Of a DNA stretch of 25,109 bases, positions 11,728-20,570 are shown one piece after another. Numbering within the stretch: the first letter of the stretch is position 1; every line of letters begins with the position of its first letter. Made by a program: the position numbers and the translations under genes. The stretch covers positions 1 through 25,109 of the forward strand of contig NWUY0304679063.1 of the NCBI GenBank assembly GCA_004151065.3, in the 5' to 3' direction. Origin of the DNA: Larix sibirica (taxonomy: Eukaryota; Streptophyta; Pinopsida; Pinales; Pinaceae). Below the pieces are notes generated by a model. The model saw only the letters and a program-made list of their open reading frames with translations. It was not told the DNA's origin and did no database searches.

Positions 11728-11755
11728 TTGCCGAGCCAAATCTCCAAATGACCAT
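11717..11755 (-). other. Short upstream ORF, 12 codons
   Basis: The ATG at 11755-11753 opens MVIWRFGSAKRK and stops at TAA (11719-11717), which is supplied by the first repeat unit. It lies in the predicted leader and does not overlap the TPL start at 11530. It could lower translation of the main ORF, but no conservation evidence is available. Confidence 0.3.
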
Positions 11756-11850
11756 AACAAGCAATTTCTTTCAACAACAACTCGTTCCAGTTCAAATCTC
11801 CGACCCTAAGAACGTAATAACACGTCCCAAGGTCTTCCCTTTGGTTCAGA

Positions 11851-11864
11851 TCTTTATATAAAGG
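11851..11864 (-). promoter_or_regulatory. Candidate TATA box (palindromic)
   Basis: The sequence CTTTATATAAAG reads the same on both strands. If it serves TPL, transcription would begin near 11825-11830. The same bases could instead be the pyrimidine-rich end of a 5'-leader intron. It sits about 320 bp before the start codon. Confidence 0.4.
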
Positions 11865-11980
11865 CCAAAAGGAAAAACATGGACAGCTTCTTGCGCTGAC
11901 GAGAAGGGATTACTAGGGCAAGTAGAGTGCCAGGGACGGCGCGTTGGTCAGAGTTTGAACAAATTAGCGGAACAGAGTCC

Positions 11981-11996
11981 AGAACCCTAGGGTTTC
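11981..11996. promoter_or_regulatory. Telo-box-like palindrome AACCCTAGGGTTT
   Basis: AACCCTA on one strand meets AGGGTTT on the other, overlapping in one palindrome. Plant telo-boxes of this kind are known in promoters of growth-related genes and as binding sites for Myb-like and Polycomb-recruiting factors. It lies about 450 bp upstream of the TPL start codon, in the promoter or a first intron. Confidence 0.4.
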
Positions 11997-12404
11997 GAGT
12001 CAATGGGAAAAAGGCATTTAAAGGACTCTGAATCTTTGAGCTACGGGAATCGATCTTTACCTTGTTCGGCTCCGCTCTGTCAGCGTAAAAGTCTGATCGG
12101 TCCAAGAAACCCCCGGCCGACGTAAAATCCCCGGTGCAATTTAGTCAAAGTGTCCGCGAACAGCCGAAATCCTGTGCGGGAAGAAAAAGAAGAAGAAGTT
12201 TCGTCATACACTTGTGCGCATTCATTCACCATCTCTCGAGGATGCAAAGCCAAGCCCAACCCAACCCAACCCACCAGAGCTAACAAACAAAATAAAATAC
12301 GCGAGGGCTCGTTGCAACTGCGCTTATCGTGTGAGAAAGTGATAAGCCCTATGGCGTATATCGCATACGTCGATTTGCGTTTTGGCGTAGATAGTGGCAG
12401 TCGT

Positions 12405-12430
12405 CCCGCCGGCCGGGGGCCGGCCCCGGC
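12405..12430. repeat. GC-only run with a 7-bp-arm hairpin
   Basis: There are 26 consecutive G/C bases in otherwise AT-rich DNA. Arms GCCGGCC (12408-12414) and GGCCGGC (12418-12424) can pair around GGG. It sits at the upstream edge of a CpG-rich zone (about 12050-12470) that probably marks the TPL promoter. Confidence 0.55.
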
Positions 12431-12479
12431 GAGATAACGGATGCCTCTCGCTCGGTGAAGTAAGCACGAGCGGAATTTT

Positions 12480-13600
12480 GTTTTTCTTATTCTTTTATTT
12501 ATTTCGACGTCGTGGTCTGCAGATTTTAAAGTTTTCGCCAGCTACCTTTTGACTTTACCATGGTTAATGGCCATGGATTGGTTACTGGTGTGAATAGTTA
12601 GGTGTTTGGAATTCTTCCAAAATACCTAATACGTTCCTCTCGTGTTTGTGTTTTAGTTCAGAATTCATATCCATTATAAGTATTATTAAACTTTATTTTT
12701 AAAAAATCATTATAAATGTTCTAGTTTAAGAATAGATAGGTTTGAAATATATATTTATAATTTAATTTCTATTTTATATTGATATTTTGAAAAAATTTAT
12801 GTAAATATAATTGTTCACAATAATGAATTATTGAATTAATGCACTTAGATGAAATTGCCATAAATTTATCATACAATAAATAACTATCAATATGGGGTGT
12901 TCTGAAAAAAAACTATCAACATGGAGTGGAAGTAGGAGAGATTGTTCTCATTTTCATTGGAAATTGTGACCTAACTTAGATTTATGTGAATCCATATATA
13001 ATTGAGCAAAAACATTGATTACATTTTCAAATTAAAGGAGATCATATCATTTATAGTTATTGGTGATTCTCTCATTATGTCTTTTTCATAATCTTTTTAT
13101 TGGGTTGTGTTTCCTTAAAGATGAGCAGGGTTTCTGCTCGAAACGTCGATTTCAAATTCATAACGTAGTAAAAATCCAAAACGTCATGGAGGATATTGGC
13201 AATTCTTCAATTACTATTTGATAAATGTGTAAATTGATTTACTCACATTTCATAAGTCTCTATACACTAATTCTCAAAATCCAATGGCTTATGTAGAGTT
13301 TTGACTTTATTGAGTTCTACTAGGTTCATAAAACTCTCAATATCTATGAGGACCACATGGCAAATAAAAGGATGTGATTGTGCATCAAGGAATATTAAGC
13401 CAAAATGGGAGGGGGGGTACCGACTTTCCTTAGCTTTATTTACATAAAATTGATCAAATAAAATATTAGAATTAGCATGTAATGTGAATTGAAGAACAAG
13501 TGGCATAGCCCATCAATGTGAACAAGATAGGATATTACAATATTCCCTCTTCCCCGTATTCTACATTTATGTCATTAAGCTCAGTCGAAGAATAGAATCA
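12480..13600. other. AT-rich intergenic DNA, no gene seen
   Basis: Beyond the CpG-rich promoter zone the base composition drops to strongly AT-rich. No family-like reading frame, tRNA or long repeat was recognised on either strand. Confidence 0.55.
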
Positions 13601-13604
13601 AAGT

Positions 13605-14250
13605 TTGTTGGTATGGGTTCATTTGGAAAAGGTAGGATATTGCTCCTTTTCAACCTTTGTTGGAGTTGTATTGCAGTTATTATGGTGATTTCGCGGCTTG
13701 CTCTACTTCCAACCTTTGATGTGTATCACAATTGTGGGTCTAACCTACCCTTTAGGGTGGGTTTCGGCTCAATCTGTCCCTGGTGCAAAGGGTGGCTACC
13801 ATCCTATACTTTCCATTGTTCTAGATCTATTAGTCTAAACCCCCCTATCATGGAGGGTTGTTGCCATGTTAATTGCTATGCTCCTTGTGAAATTGTAGAT
13901 CTCCACTAAGTTTTGAGAATGATTGTAGGCCAAACTAAGAACCTTCAAGTAGCAATTTCCCATCTCAACAACAAGATTTCTTCAAAACTTGAAGCTCAAT
14001 TAGTTGGGAATGCAAAATCGAAAGCAAGGGTGGCCATCCAAGGTAAGAAATTCTAGAAACTCATAGCAAACCATAGCATGCACTACCGATTGATTATGGG
14101 TTAAGCATTAGCTCTCAATTTTTTACTTCTCTTCCAAAAGTTTCAACTAGGTATTTCATTACAACTATTAAAGAGGATGATACAGTCCAACAAATGAAAA
14201 GGGATATAGTATATGAAAATGCAACTCTGAAATCAATGAAGATGTGAGAC
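13605..14250 (+). pseudogene. Coding-like degraded fragment, unrecognised
   Basis: A 98-codon open frame (13613-13909) is rich in Cys, Leu and Ile and matches nothing I know. Just after it another frame reads IVGQTKNLQVAISHLNNKIS and continues to AKSKARVAIQGKKF before a stop at about 14057; it has a heptad-like, coiled-coil flavour. A third piece, at about 14145-14245, reads TRYFITTIKEDDTVQQMKRD. The change of frame between pieces suggests an old broken gene or element rather than one protein. Chance is not excluded. Confidence 0.25.
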
Positions 14251-14316
14251 AAGCCCACAATGCATATCTTCCATTAAAAAACTCAAGTTTTATGTTTTGC
14301 AAAATGGTTTTGCAAA

Positions 14317-14404
14317 GCTAATTTATTTATTATAATTAATCATTGCAAGTTTTATAATTTGCTAATTTATTTATTATAATTAGTCATTGCAAGTTATAAA
14401 TTTG
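14317..14404. repeat. 44-bp tandem duplication
   Basis: GCTAATTTATTTATTATAAT begins at 14317 and again at 14361. Each copy continues TTA(A/G)TCATTGCAAGTT. The copies are nearly identical, so this is a fairly recent local duplication in AT-rich DNA. Confidence 0.8.
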
Positions 14405-15540
14405 CAAGGCAATTCAATTTGTAGGTAGACTTTCAACAAATTTAGAATTTGTGAATCTTAATGATTAAGCTTTTTAAATTGTAATTTTTTTTAATATAAT
14501 GATAACTTTTCAATTAATTAACAAAATATAGCTTTTTATATGTAAAGAATGTTGAGAAAATTAATAATAATAGAGTAAATCGTTAATCTCAAATAATTCA
14601 TATTTAAAATAAAATAAAAAAACTATCCCTATCTTATCCTATTGGATGTGATGTCACCATCTTTCAACAAATCAAATAATTATTTTTATCAATTTCAAAA
14701 TTTATATATTTAAAAAATATTTAGTAATATTTTAGAGTAATACCATGGTCAAACCTTATCACTAATAGCACATGCAAACCTTATCACAAGTAACAAGTTT
14801 AAAAAAGGTAAACCTTAAACGTTATCACAAGTGTGTTATAGATTGAGGATTTTCAAATAAAATTCATGCAAAAGCACGTTTAAATAAAACATAAATTGTA
14901 AAACAATTATCCATTGGAAATTTTGAAGTGACATGTAAAGTGGACTGGATTACATGGTTCCAACTAACCTCCTGTCACTTCAAAAATTTAAATAAAGTAT
15001 ATAAAGAGAATAAATAATAAAAGTAACAACTCTTAAAAGGTTGAAGGAGAATAGGTCTGAATAGGTTCCCTTTCTTATAAGCACAAGCAACCTCTTCCAT
15101 CAGCTACATTTCGTTTCTTTTGCCTTTTTGACTTTTTGTTGATTGTCGTTTGTGATTCACAATATTCGTCACATTTATTTAAGTGATTTATCTTTTCTTC
15201 ATAATAGTAAAAGGTTGAGGTTAACTCCACTTGGTTTCTTGTGAAGGAATTAAGAATATAGGCACATTGTTCCATGATGCGTTCCTCGCTTTTAGGTCCT
15301 TTCATTGTTTTTTGGTCTATATTTCCGAAAGAAATTTATACACTACATCCCATGTCCCATTGGAGTTGTTATTTATTAATCACTATGTCATGATCAATAT
15401 GCGTAACATTTATTTTAATTTATATTTTTATGAAAAAAAATTATTAATTATTTGAAAATAATATTGGAATTATGGTTTGATGGTTGAGATAACTTTAGTT
15501 ATTCGTCCTTAGGAGTGAAAAACTTGACCTAAGTGGGAAT
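14405..15540. other. AT-rich intergenic DNA, no gene seen
   Basis: Homopolymer-rich A/T sequence. The short frames on both strands (for example 15075-15305 minus and 15231-15455 plus) have low-complexity composition and no recognisable motif. Confidence 0.5.
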
Positions 15541-15551
15541 AAATTCTCTAG

Positions 15552-16285
15552 TTGTTGGTTTCTAAGACCTCCACTTCAATTTTTTGCTCTAAGTTTTTGC
15601 TTCATGATCTGAGTCTACTCCCCATCTCTCGTGTAGGTAACCTCCTTGTTGTTCTTCTCATTGCCCAGGTCTATCTTGTTCGTCTCTCATTCTTGTTCTA
15701 TGAATTTCCTTTCGTTTGGTTTGTTCCTTCTCTTTCAAAGGTTTCTAGGGTTGTTTACCTTGTTTGGATTTGTACTGGTATTGGTGCTCTCTCAGTCTCC
15801 TCTGGTCGAAACTTGAGGGCTTTCCCCCCTACCCTAGGAAGGCATGGTCGACAGAGGAAAATGAAAGCATGGGAGTCGAGGCAACAAGTGAATTTCTTAT
15901 TCCCGTGTTAAGCAGGAAGCCAAGGAAGTAGCAACAACTTATTGGCAAGAAATATCAGAGCACGTTTAATGGGAAATCTTGCAGGGTAAGAAAAAGGTGA
16001 AATTGGAAAAGGATTATCCCCACATAGACAAGGTCAAATTTTATATGAAAAATTGGGTCCCTAATATGGGCTCTTCAAACACTAGGGACACCAAATACTT
16101 CAAAATAGTTACATTGTATTGATAGATGAAAGTTTTAATGGGAAAGGCATTATTGGAGAAGCATGTTGCAAACAACGAAAAACTGTTGCAATTAGATGCT
16201 CTTGAGTCTCAACTCAAAATCGGGATGCCAAACTCAATGGTATTGCCATGATCGCTTGTGGAGTTCGGTTTATGGAATAAACCCC
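15552..16285 (+). pseudogene. Coding-like degraded fragment, unrecognised
   Basis: Positions 15552-15911 are open for 119 codons. A better-looking set of pieces follows in other frames: AWSTEENESMGVEATSEF (about 15843-15896), KLEKDYPHIDKVKFYMKNWV (about 16000-16060) continuing to TKYFKIVTLY and a stop, then LLEKHVANNEKLLQLDALES (about 16150-16215), with a frameshift into RDAKLNGIAMIACGVRFME before a stop at 16279. The composition is protein-like, but the frame changes and stops show it is dead if it ever coded. I do not recognise the family. Confidence 0.3.
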
Positions 16286-16814
16286 TACTTCCTCTTATGG
16301 TACAAATGTTCCACTGATTCCAATCTCTAATGATGAATAGATACTTTAATAGTTGTTATGTTAACTCTCTCTCCATGTTTTGATTATTAGCTATAGTTGT
16401 AATTATCCAGTGTTATGTAGTTATCTTTGGACTATGGTAGGAAGAGGAACAATGCAGACTCTTACAATAGTTACAAGTATATTAAGACTAATCAACTTTT
16501 ATTTTGCTATTGGTCTATTTCCAATCTGGCATACCAACATTTTAACTATGTACATCTCTTGGTATTAATATAAAATTTGCTAGCTTACAAAAAATGTTTA
16601 TTTAGATTAATGTGTTTTGTTAAAAAATTTAAGTTCAATTATTAACATAGAGGAATTAATTTTAATTATAAAAGTTTTTATTAATTATTTGTTAGCTAAT
16701 GTTTTTATTAGTTTTATAATTTAAAAAAATGATGATGGTGGTTTAATGTTTACGGAGACCATTTTTGGTCTATTGGACCTTAAGAAAGGTAAATAATTAC
16801 TTGGTTTACTTTAG

Positions 16815-17235
16815 AATTTTATTTATGTGCTCTAAAAGCTTTAAGCAAATCATTCCTAAATCCCTATCATTTTGATGAGTTAAAAGGTTAGGAAGGTTAG
16901 TATTGTAACAAATATTCTGAAATTGCAATCTAATGTGGGTCTAGGCAGTACATTCTAAGAGAAAGTGTTTTTTGTCTTCAACTCTCTTAGTGACTTAGAG
17001 ATGACAAATTCTTTCAATCCAAGGTGTTTTAGGAATTGTCCAATGCCTTATATCACTATGGAGTTCGTGAGAGTTTGTCTTAACTTTAGCGATGTTGATT
17101 TTCTTCTTTACACTAGTTAAAACAACAAGATACTTTAAAAGGTCAAACACCTTCTTCGCACACATATTCAAGGGCTCTACACCTAATGAGTCATTAGGTT
17201 TGAATTTGGGTTGTTTGCATAGCAACACCTCATCC
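16815..17235 (-). pseudogene. LINE (non-LTR retrotransposon) C-terminal fragment
   Basis: The minus strand reads INIAKVKTNSHELHSDIRHW, then TIPKTPWIERICHL, a stop where the second Cys of the knuckle is expected, VTKRVEDKKHFLLECTA, another stop, then THIRLQFQNICYN. This is the typical end of plant LINE reverse transcriptases: a K/R-rich 'SSH.L.IE.GR' block followed by a CCHC-like knuckle with VED..HFLL.C. Two in-frame stops make it non-functional. The RT catalytic region is not present in the window. Confidence 0.75.
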
Positions 17236-18351
17236 CAACCACTAATCCACTACCCGATGGGCATACATAATATTTTCAACTATTAGCAAGAATGTAGAAA
17301 ATTAATAAAACTATGAATTAAGCTAACTTGATAATAAAACGTTTCTTAGATACATAAGTCACAAATCAAAGTATAATAATATAAATATCCAATAAAACAT
17401 ATGGTTTTATGGTAAGTATAAATATAAAGATTTCATGTAGTAGTTGGCAATAGTTTGACATCTAGTAGAGTATGACCATGGTCATTGGGGGTTGATTCCT
17501 AATTGATGGTAATGAATTCATTCTCCATAACAATATGATCCCAATATCGAGCACTGTCAAGCTTGAAAGGCTTATTTTTCTTGAATATGGCCAAGGTTGA
17601 GGACTTGTCAATGTTGGAGAGGGTGAGGAAGTTAGTTGTGCCTATGTTTACGCCTCTCCCACTAATATGTTGACCTAATGGCATGGCATGTATTTCCTTC
17701 TCTATCATTTTCTATATCAATCTGACTATGTATGAAAGACTCCAGGTAGCTCTCTCCTTATATTGTAAGGGGTACCTCAAAAATCTAAAAATTGTTGCAA
17801 GTGATTCACTTCCACTTGGATCTTATAAACTTGTATGGTGAACTGTGACACTAGACTCACATAAATCAATGACTTATCATACAAAGTCTTTATTATCAAC
17901 AATCACTTCATTACATTTATTCAATGTAAAAAATGATTTTCACACAAACAAGCATCCTAGCATACAAAAAATCAATGACTCGGGGAACATAATCCCCTAA
18001 CAAAGCCACTACTTAAGAGATTGAAACTCAAAGCAATTGACCACACAAATACTCAACGTAACATTGGCCAAACTTGGTTGGGGGGAAGTACCATAAGAGG
18101 TGCTTAAGGTTTCAACACACACATCACAAGGGAAGTGAGGATTTTACATCTATAGGTATGATATTATTTTATCTACACACAACCTTCCCATTACTAGAGA
18201 CTAGATAAAGATAGATTTTCTAGGTTATAATGATGGCTTCCACAAGGCTCACATCGCAGAAGTCATGTCTTATGTTTTGATTTAAGTTTCCAAAATTTGT
18301 TCAAATTATTGCCCAATGTTGATTTCCAATAAAGCTACTTGTAGCCATTTG
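17236..18351. other. Intergenic DNA, no gene seen
   Basis: A 69-codon open frame (17499-17708, minus) lies upstream of the LINE tail on the same strand but has no LINE motif I can point to. The rest is featureless. The last few bases before 18352 (ATTTG) may be one side of a target duplication for the LTR array. Confidence 0.45.
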
Positions 18352-19010
18352 TGTCATGAACCTAGGCTTTTCTATCCATCTCGAGCATCCCATACCGTCT
18401 GAAATCCTAAACACGCGCGACACCAGCGTGATCTTGCTAGTTGGGCTTGGCCATCAACCGCAAGTATCACTCGGACTACACCTTACCGAAACCAGCTTGA
18501 CCGAACTCGCGTTAGACACCATCGATTTGTGCATAATTTTAAGTGCTTTTTTCACCATAGTTGATGTAGCCTACTGCACCGCCACCCAAGCGTAGACCAT
18601 GCAGTCTGTCGCATGTTCACCCCCGAGCCAACACTTGGACAACCAATGACCTACCAATATGTGCAGCACATGCTCAGCTAATATCAATCCTTGAGGGTGC
18701 CTTGAGGGTGTTGTCCTTGCAGTCTAGCCAAGTCCAACCACATTCTAACATATTGTTGTGTCCCTATGGCATCCATCAACGCATATTGTTCTAACTGAGT
18801 GTTACGCTACACAAGCGAGGTATTCGTCGCATCATCCTCCGTCGAGCCTGCTACTTAGAGTCTCGTCGGTTGCCTTGTCATACTCGACTCGACATCATCC
18901 TTGGTCCTCCTAGCGATAACACACACTAGTACACCATCATGTCTATCTCTGGCTACAACCACAAGTCGACCACCAAGGCTACCAAATATTATGAGCGTAG
19001 GGTTGTTACA
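18352..19010 (-). repeat. LTR copy C (3' outer LTR)
   Basis: Runs 659 bp, from TGTCATGAACC to GGTTGTTACA on the plus strand. It carries GAGGGTGCCTTGAGGGTG, a local 12-bp doubling that copy B lacks. It follows a purine tract on the element strand (19011-19026). No primer-binding site follows it on its downstream side. Confidence 0.85.
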
Positions 19011-19138
19011 TTCTCCCCACTTAAAGATGTTGACATCCTCATCAATGCAGCTCCACCGATAGCTCTAATGAAAGGGGTGTTGGTGGTGAAGAGATACTTC
19101 CGCGTTTGTCGAAACTGAACGTGCACTTTGATACCATT
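19011..19138 (-). mobile_element. Internal segment B-C: PBS and polypurine tract only
   Basis: 128 bp. The PBS is TGGTATCAAAGTGC (19136-19123), two bases from LTR B. The purine tract CTTTAAGTGGGGAGAA (19026-19011) abuts LTR C. The open frame through it (for example TTNTPFIRAIGGAALMRMST) is too short to be a gag or pol product. Confidence 0.8.
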
Positions 19139-19786
19139 TGTCACGGGCCTAGGATTTTCTATCCATCTCGAGCGTCCCATACCGTCTGAAAGCCTAGACA
19201 CGCACGACACCAACGTGATCTTGCTAGTTAGGCTTGGCCATCAACCGCAAATATCTCCCGGACTACGCCTTACTGAAACCATCCTGACCGAACCCGCGTT
19301 AGACACCATCGAATTGTGAGGAATGTTAAGTGCTTGTTTCACCGTAGGTGATGCATCCTACTGCATCGCTAGCCAACCTTAGACCATGCATTATGTCGCA
19401 TGTTCATCCTTGAGCCAACACTTGGACAACCAACAACCTACCAATATGTGCAACGCATTCTCAACTAATATCAATCCTTGAGGGTGTTTCCTTTGCAGTC
19501 TAGCCAAGTCCAACCACATGCTAACATATCGATGTGTCCCTATGGCATCCATCAATGCATATTGTTCTAACCGAGTGTTACGCTACACACGCGAGGTATT
19601 CGTTGCATCATCCTCGGTCGAGTCTGCTACTTAGAGTCTCATCGGTTGCCTCGTCATACTCAACTCGACATCATCCTTGGTGCTCCTAGCGATCAAACAC
19701 GCTAGTACACCAACATGTCCGTCTTTGGCTACAACCATGAGTCGATCACCAAGGCTACCAAATCTTATGAGCTTAGGGTCATTACA
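19139..19786 (-). repeat. LTR copy B (central LTR)
   Basis: Runs 648 bp, TGTCACGGGCC to GTCATTACA on the plus strand. It is shorter than the other two mainly because it lacks the GAGGGTG-region doubling. It is shared by the two internal segments, as expected after recombination between LTRs of neighbouring copies. Confidence 0.85.
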
Positions 19787-19915
19787 TTCTCCCCAACTTA
19801 AAGATGTTGACGTCCTCATCAACGCAGCTTCATCGGTACCTCCGATGAAAGGGGAGTTGGTGGTGAAGAGACACTTCCGCATTTGCCAAAACCAAACGTG
19901 CGCTCTAATACCATT
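19787..19915 (-). mobile_element. Internal segment A-B: PBS and polypurine tract only
   Basis: 129 bp. The PBS TGGTATTAGAGCGC (19913-19900) differs from the initiator tRNA-Met complement at one position in the first 12. The purine tract CTTTAAGTTGGGGAGAA (19803-19787) abuts LTR B. Confidence 0.8.
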
Positions 19916-20570
19916 TGTCATGGGCCTAACATTTTCCATCCATCTCGAGTGTCCCATACTATCCAAAATCCTAGACATGCACGGCACTAGCGTGATCTTT
20001 CTAGTTGGGTTTGGCCATCAACCGCAAGTATCACCCAGACTACGCCTTACCGAAACCAGCCTGACTGAACGTGTCAGACACCATCGAGTTGTGCGAAATC
20101 TTAAGTGCTCGTTTCACCGTAGGTGATGCAGCCTACTGCACCGCCACCTAAACTTAGACCATGCAGTATGTCGTATGTTCACCCCTGAGCCAACACTTGG
20201 AAAACGACGACCTACCAATCTATGCAACACATGCTCAGCTAATATCAATCCTTGAGGGTGCCTTGATAGTGTGTCCTTGCAGTCTAGCCAAGTCCAACCA
20301 CATGCTAACATATTGATGTGTCCCTGTGGCATCCATCAACGCATATTGTTCTAATTGAGTGTTACTCTACACACGCAAGGTATTTGTCGCATCATCCTCC
20401 GTCGAGCTTGCTACTTAGAGTCTCGTCAGTTGCCTCGTCATACTCAACTCGACATCATCCTTGGTCCACCTAGCGATCAAACACGCTAGTACATCGTCAT
20501 GTCCATCTCTGACTACAACCACGAGTCGGCCACCAAGCCTACCAAATATTATGAGCATAGGGCCGTTACA
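19916..20570 (-). repeat. LTR copy A (5' outer LTR)
   Basis: Runs 655 bp, TGTCATGGGCC to GGCCGTTACA on the plus strand. No purine tract lies outside it (the flank reads ATTGGGCTTA), so it is the outer 5' LTR on the minus strand. Confidence 0.85.

Larger units (their letters stand above)
11531..11830 (-). promoter_or_regulatory. Probable TPL 5' untranslated leader
   Basis: This is the sequence between the start codon and a TATA-like element. It holds the 31-bp degenerate repeats and one upstream ATG with a 12-codon ORF. No transcript end can be read from the DNA, so the leader's extent is inferred. An alternative model puts a first non-coding exon above 12060 (donor CAAG before gtaaag at 12060-12055) with an intron ending near 11852 (pyrimidine-rich tract, then aaag). 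Confidence 0.5.
18352..20570 (-). mobile_element. Three-LTR array of a non-coding LTR retroelement (TRIM-like derivative)
   Basis: Three copies of an LTR of about 655 bp, all in the same orientation, are separated by two near-identical internal segments of 129 and 128 bp. Read on the minus strand, each LTR starts TGTAA(C/T) and ends GACA. Each internal segment starts two bases later with a primer-binding site like the complement of initiator tRNA-Met (TGGTATCAGAGC) and ends with a purine-rich tract (AAGT(T)GGGGAGAA) directly against the next LTR. No gag or pol is present. The flanks ATTTG (18347-18351) and ATTGG (20571-20575) match at four of five bases and may be a decayed target duplication. 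The copies differ by scattered changes, many of them C/T and G/A at CG sites, so the insertion is old. Confidence 0.85.

Noticed and set aside
11453-11861. Overlapping plus-strand open frames of 118 and 84 codons
   Set aside because: They run antisense to TPL exon 1 and through the 31-bp tandem repeats. The repeated RLFT/YLR pattern comes from the repeat unit.
12150-12437. 95-codon plus-strand open frame in the promoter zone
   Set aside because: CpG-rich promoter DNA has few stops. The Pro/Arg-rich ending comes from the GC-only run, and no family was recognised.
18989-19213. Minus-strand frames through the LTR/internal junctions (also 19631-19987) as small genes
   Set aside because: They read from LTR end through PBS to purine tract into the next LTR. 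The boundaries are structural element parts, not a protein.
19677-20126. 149-codon open frame on the plus strand
   Set aside because: It lies across LTR copies A and B and an internal segment, antisense to the element. Equivalent shorter frames in copy C are broken, and it has no protein motif, so it is a by-product of GC-rich LTR DNA.
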